Below are positions 61,879 to 64,000 of a stretch of 64,000 nt of DNA, in pieces (positions within the stretch are counted from its first letter, which is position 1; the number at the start of each line of letters is the position of its first letter). The stretch is taken from positions 26,174 to 90,173 of IMG/VR virus record IMGVR_UViG_3300003690_003261. The stretch is one strand, 5' to 3'. This stretch comes from a virus. The translations under genes were made by a program, and so were the position numbers. Under the pieces are notes generated by a model, which made no database searches, was not told the DNA's origin, and saw nothing but the letters and a program-made list of their open reading frames with translations.

Positions 61879-62482
61879 TTATTATTTCTTCAATCTTCTT
61901 ATACAGAATCGGACTTATTTTTTGTACCGTTCGGGGACTATCGAGCAAATATTTCTCGAATCCATTTGCAAAATACTCTTGAATAGAGGTGGCTCCGTAG
62001 GGAGAAACGAAAAGGCCCATCGAAAGACTTAATAAGGTAGGATATCCTACCTTTTGCGCTAAAAAATTATCAAACGTGGAATTATATTCTGTCTGTGAGT
62101 ATAACATTGGATTAATATGGAAACCGGCAGCATTTAATATGTGGTATAATCGGTTTCGCTTTCCTAAAAATTCTACTTGTAAATCATCACTATAGATATT
62201 CCACCCATACTGGTCTTCTAATGAATGAGCCACCTCATGGATAAAATTTTCTAATATATCAAAATTAGTCGGCTCGCCGGCGGTGATATATATGGCTCCA
62301 TTACTGTAGGCCGCATTTCGGCCCTTAAGGTCTTTAAAGTTTCCTACGTATACCATTTCAACATTGTTTAATAGTTTTCTTGGTATATGTTCTTCAATCT
62401 CGTGACATAAGATAGGAATGTCTATCCCTTCCTCCGGAGCGTCTATAACAAACAGAGGTATATTATATATATAATATTCCAT
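61865..62482 (-). CDS. HExxH metallopeptidase, possibly ATLF-like
   Basis: 205 aa from the ATG at 62482, sharing a base with the preceding TGA; a GTG just upstream is also possible. The zinc motif is H82-E83-V-A-H86 (NFIHEVAHSLEDQYG), and E169 in SIQEYFANGFE is a plausible third ligand, as in anthrax-lethal-factor-like enzymes. The preceding GRNAAYSNGAIYITAG fits the substrate strand. No signal peptide is seen, so it should act in the infected cell or be packaged. Its target is unknown. Confidence 0.78.
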   Translation of the reverse strand: MEYYIYNIPLFVIDAPEEGIDIPILCHEIEEHIPRKLLNNVEMVYVGNFKDLKGRNAAYSNGAIYITAGEPTNFDILENFIHEVAHSLEDQYGWNIYSDDLQVEFLGKRNRLYHILNAAGFHINPMLYSQTEYNSTFDNFLAQKVGYPTLLSLSMGLFVSPYGATSIQEYFANGFEKYLLDSPRTVQKISPILYKKIEEIINDEA

Positions 62483-62724
62483 CACTCGTTGGAATTGTTC
62501 TCGGGGGCCAGATCGTCTAAAGCCTGTTGATATCCTCTAAGAAAGTTTTCTTCGGCAATGGCCATCAAAAACTCTGGGAACTCCGCCGCAAAAACTTCTA
62601 CTGCCATATCGACAGTTACTTCTTCCGTGGCCACAAGACGATTGCCAATATAATTGACAACCAATTGTTTGAGCCCCGTCGTATTTTCCACTGCTACTTC
62701 CAGATCGGTATTTTCTAGTTCCAT
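62482..62724 (-). CDS. Conserved 80-aa phage protein
   Basis: 80 aa from the ATG at 62724 with GAGAG upstream; the longer start at 62775 falls inside phoH. It begins MELENTDLEVAVENTTGLKQ and continues with VTVDMAVEVFAAEFPEFLMA, then EENFLRGYQQALDDL, an all-helical acidic protein. I recall similar short proteins near phoH in other T4-like marine phages, with no known role. It overlaps the metallopeptidase start by one base. Confidence 0.75.
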   Translation of the reverse strand: MELENTDLEVAVENTTGLKQLVVNYIGNRLVATEEVTVDMAVEVFAAEFPEFLMAIAEENFLRGYQQALDDLAPENNSNE

Positions 62725-62731
62725 TTTACTC

Positions 62732-63967
62732 TCACAAATTCTCGGCGGCGAAGGTGGCAACTTTTGAGCGCTCACCCTTATTTACATTATCGATTTGTTC
62801 TATATCTCCGGTCAACACAATTTTTGTACCTTCCCCCACTCTTGTTATTATAGTCTTTAATTCGTGAGTTGTCAAGTTTTGTGCCTCATCAATTATAATA
62901 AAAGCATTTGAAATGGATCGTCCACGAATATAAGTCAATGCTTCTATCTCTATTGTACCCTTTTGTAAGTAAATGTCAAGTGTTAGTTTACTATTTCCCA
63001 TTAAAAATTGCAGATTATCTTGAATAGGCATCAGCCACGGGGTCATCTTCTCTTCTAGGCTCCCTGGCAGGAAGCCAATGTCCTTTCCAAGGGGCTGTAC
63101 AGGCCGTGAGACGATTACGCGGGTGTACTCCTGGCTTGACTCGTCTATGGTCTGTTCAAGGCCTGCAGCAATCGCACAGATGGTTTTACCGCTTCCGGCT
63201 TTCCCAATAATAGTGACTATTTGAATAGAAGGATCCATCAAAGCATCCATTAAAAACTGTTGCTCTTTATTGCGTGGTTTAATCCCCCAGATTTTTTGAC
63301 TCTTTAATAACTGACGCAAAGGCATTGCAGTACTAACAAATCGCCCTAGGGCTGTCTTTTTTTCATTGGCACTTGAAACCAGCATAACATATTGATTCGG
63401 ATAAAGAGTTTCGTTGTCTAAATACACGCTTTGTTTTTCATAAAATCGATCAATTACCTGATCGTCTACTAGCACTATTGTATATCCTTCAAAAATATTC
63501 TCGCTAGTGTCAACGACTTGATTATTTTGAAAATCTTCTGATGTCAAACCAACTGCATCTGCAATCACACGCATATTAATATCGCGCGATACCAATATTA
63601 CTTTTCCTGTACTTTCGCGCTGGGCTTTAAGAGCTGTAGCTATAATAAGGTGGTCCGGAATTTTTATATCTAAATCGCGAGGTAGGTCATCGGGTTCTAC
63701 GCCAGACGCACTAATGGATTTAAGAAGCCCCAAGCCTTTACGTATACGAACACCTTTATCTATAGAGCCTTTGGCTCGTAAATTATCCCAAATCCGAATA
63801 ATCTTTCGTGCCTGTGCACCAACTGCATCTTGACGTTTTTTGTGTTTGTCAATTTCTTCGAAAACTTTTAGAGGTACGTGAATATCGTTGTTTTCAAAAG
63901 CGTATATGCATTCAGCGTTTGTTAAATAAACACTGGTATCTAGAACATAGGTTTTTTTACGACTCAT
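62732..63967 (-). CDS. phoH: PhoH-like protein with N-terminal PIN domain (PhoH2 type)
   Basis: 411 aa. The N-terminal PIN nuclease domain (residues 1 to about 140) begins YVLDTSVYL with D10 and has KIPDHLIIATAL and ILVSRDINMR. The C-terminal PhoH ATPase has Walker A GKAGSGKT (about 256-263), SRPVQPLGKDIGFLPGS, and Walker B IIIDEAQN (about 356-363). PhoH2 proteins are RNA helicase/RNases. The sequence passes from TGDIEQIDN straight to NKGERSKVA; the usual family proteins have about 30-35 residues between these, including SNGLTYVVE, so an internal segment is missing here. The ATG overlaps an upstream TGA. Confidence 0.88.
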   Translation of the reverse strand: MSRKKTYVLDTSVYLTNAECIYAFENNDIHVPLKVFEEIDKHKKRQDAVGAQARKIIRIWDNLRAKGSIDKGVRIRKGLGLLKSISASGVEPDDLPRDLDIKIPDHLIIATALKAQRESTGKVILVSRDINMRVIADAVGLTSEDFQNNQVVDTSENIFEGYTIVLVDDQVIDRFYEKQSVYLDNETLYPNQYVMLVSSANEKKTALGRFVSTAMPLRQLLKSQKIWGIKPRNKEQQFLMDALMDPSIQIVTIIGKAGSGKTICAIAAGLEQTIDESSQEYTRVIVSRPVQPLGKDIGFLPGSLEEKMTPWLMPIQDNLQFLMGNSKLTLDIYLQKGTIEIEALTYIRGRSISNAFIIIDEAQNLTTHELKTIITRVGEGTKIVLTGDIEQIDNVNKGERSKVATFAAENL

Positions 63968-64000
63968 AAACGGTTCATTCTATTCCTACTAAATAGGGTC
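63964..64000 (-). CDS. Possible 3' end of an upstream gene
   Basis: An open frame enters from the right edge and reads TLFSRNRMNRL before TGA at 63964-63966, which overlaps the ATG of phoH in the ATGA manner used by many genes in this window. Only 11 codons are visible, so the identity cannot be told. The overlap is the main support. Confidence 0.35.
   Translation of the reverse strand, partial: TLFSRNRMNRL

Overview
This window looks like part of the genome of a large, uncultured (probably marine) tailed phage with a T4-type contractile tail. The evidence is a baseplate wedge pair resembling gp6 and gp25, a gp55-type late sigma factor, a T4/DnaG-type primase, a RuvC-like resolvase, a PIN-PhoH protein, several structural proteins of a type I associate with marine T4-like phages, and dense packing. 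Every supported gene is on the minus strand, so transcription runs from 64000 towards 1. Genes mostly abut or overlap by 1-20 bases (ATGA, TGATG, TAATG junctions). No gap exceeds about 60 bases once a 38-codon gene missed by length filters (1785..1901) is counted. I saw no tRNA, CRISPR, insertion sequence or convincing promoter or terminator. Capsid, portal, terminase, tail sheath and polymerase genes are not here and presumably lie outside.

Layout in the direction of transcription. (1) 64000-61100: PIN-PhoH, a small conserved protein, an HExxH metallopeptidase and an Fe-S-type PD-(D/E)XK nuclease. (2) 61089-39699: a 21-kb glycan module. It holds about ten glycosyltransferases (GT4, GT4-GT2 fusion, DxD GT-A, GT47, GT2, GT11-like, GT17-like, sialyltransferase-like, GT10), five methyltransferases, two sulfotransferases and a PhyH-type oxygenase. 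It also holds nucleotide-sugar genes for GDP-fucose (gmd, fcl) and CMP-sialic-acid-type sugars (wecB-like, neuB, neuA), plus a HAD phosphatase and an SDR epimerase. (3) 39699-37741: small proteins, an FmdB-type zinc ribbon, a membrane protein and the gp55-like sigma factor. (4) 37748-1901: a 36-kb virion module. It contains a gp5-like hub with an M15-type peptidase domain, a spike-like protein, a 2,082-aa unknown, gp25, gp6, a giant LamG-containing adhesin and a run of structural proteins. (5) 1901-1: a 38-aa protein, the RuvC-like resolvase, the primase and two short proteins sharing an N-terminal motif.

The most interesting observations are two apparent recoding sites in the virion module. 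At 4945-4951 a canonical U UUA AAC slippery heptamer, in the correct frame and 5 bases ahead of a perfect GC-rich inverted repeat, would join the 157-aa and 171-aa ORFs into one 323-aa protein by a -1 shift. At 23852-23868 a 17-base window containing AAAA is the only place where a +1 shift could join the 559-aa and 3,529-aa ORFs into one 4,111-aa adhesin. The downstream frame there has no usable start codon, yet its 28 codons ahead of the first TTG look coding. Single-base sequence errors are the competing explanation for both.

The glycan module makes activated fucose and a sialic-acid-like sugar and carries matching transferases, sulfotransferases and methyltransferases. It has no flippase, polymerase or initiating membrane glycosyltransferase. 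This suggests decoration of a cytoplasmic acceptor, such as a virion protein, or use of the host export machinery; that is inference.
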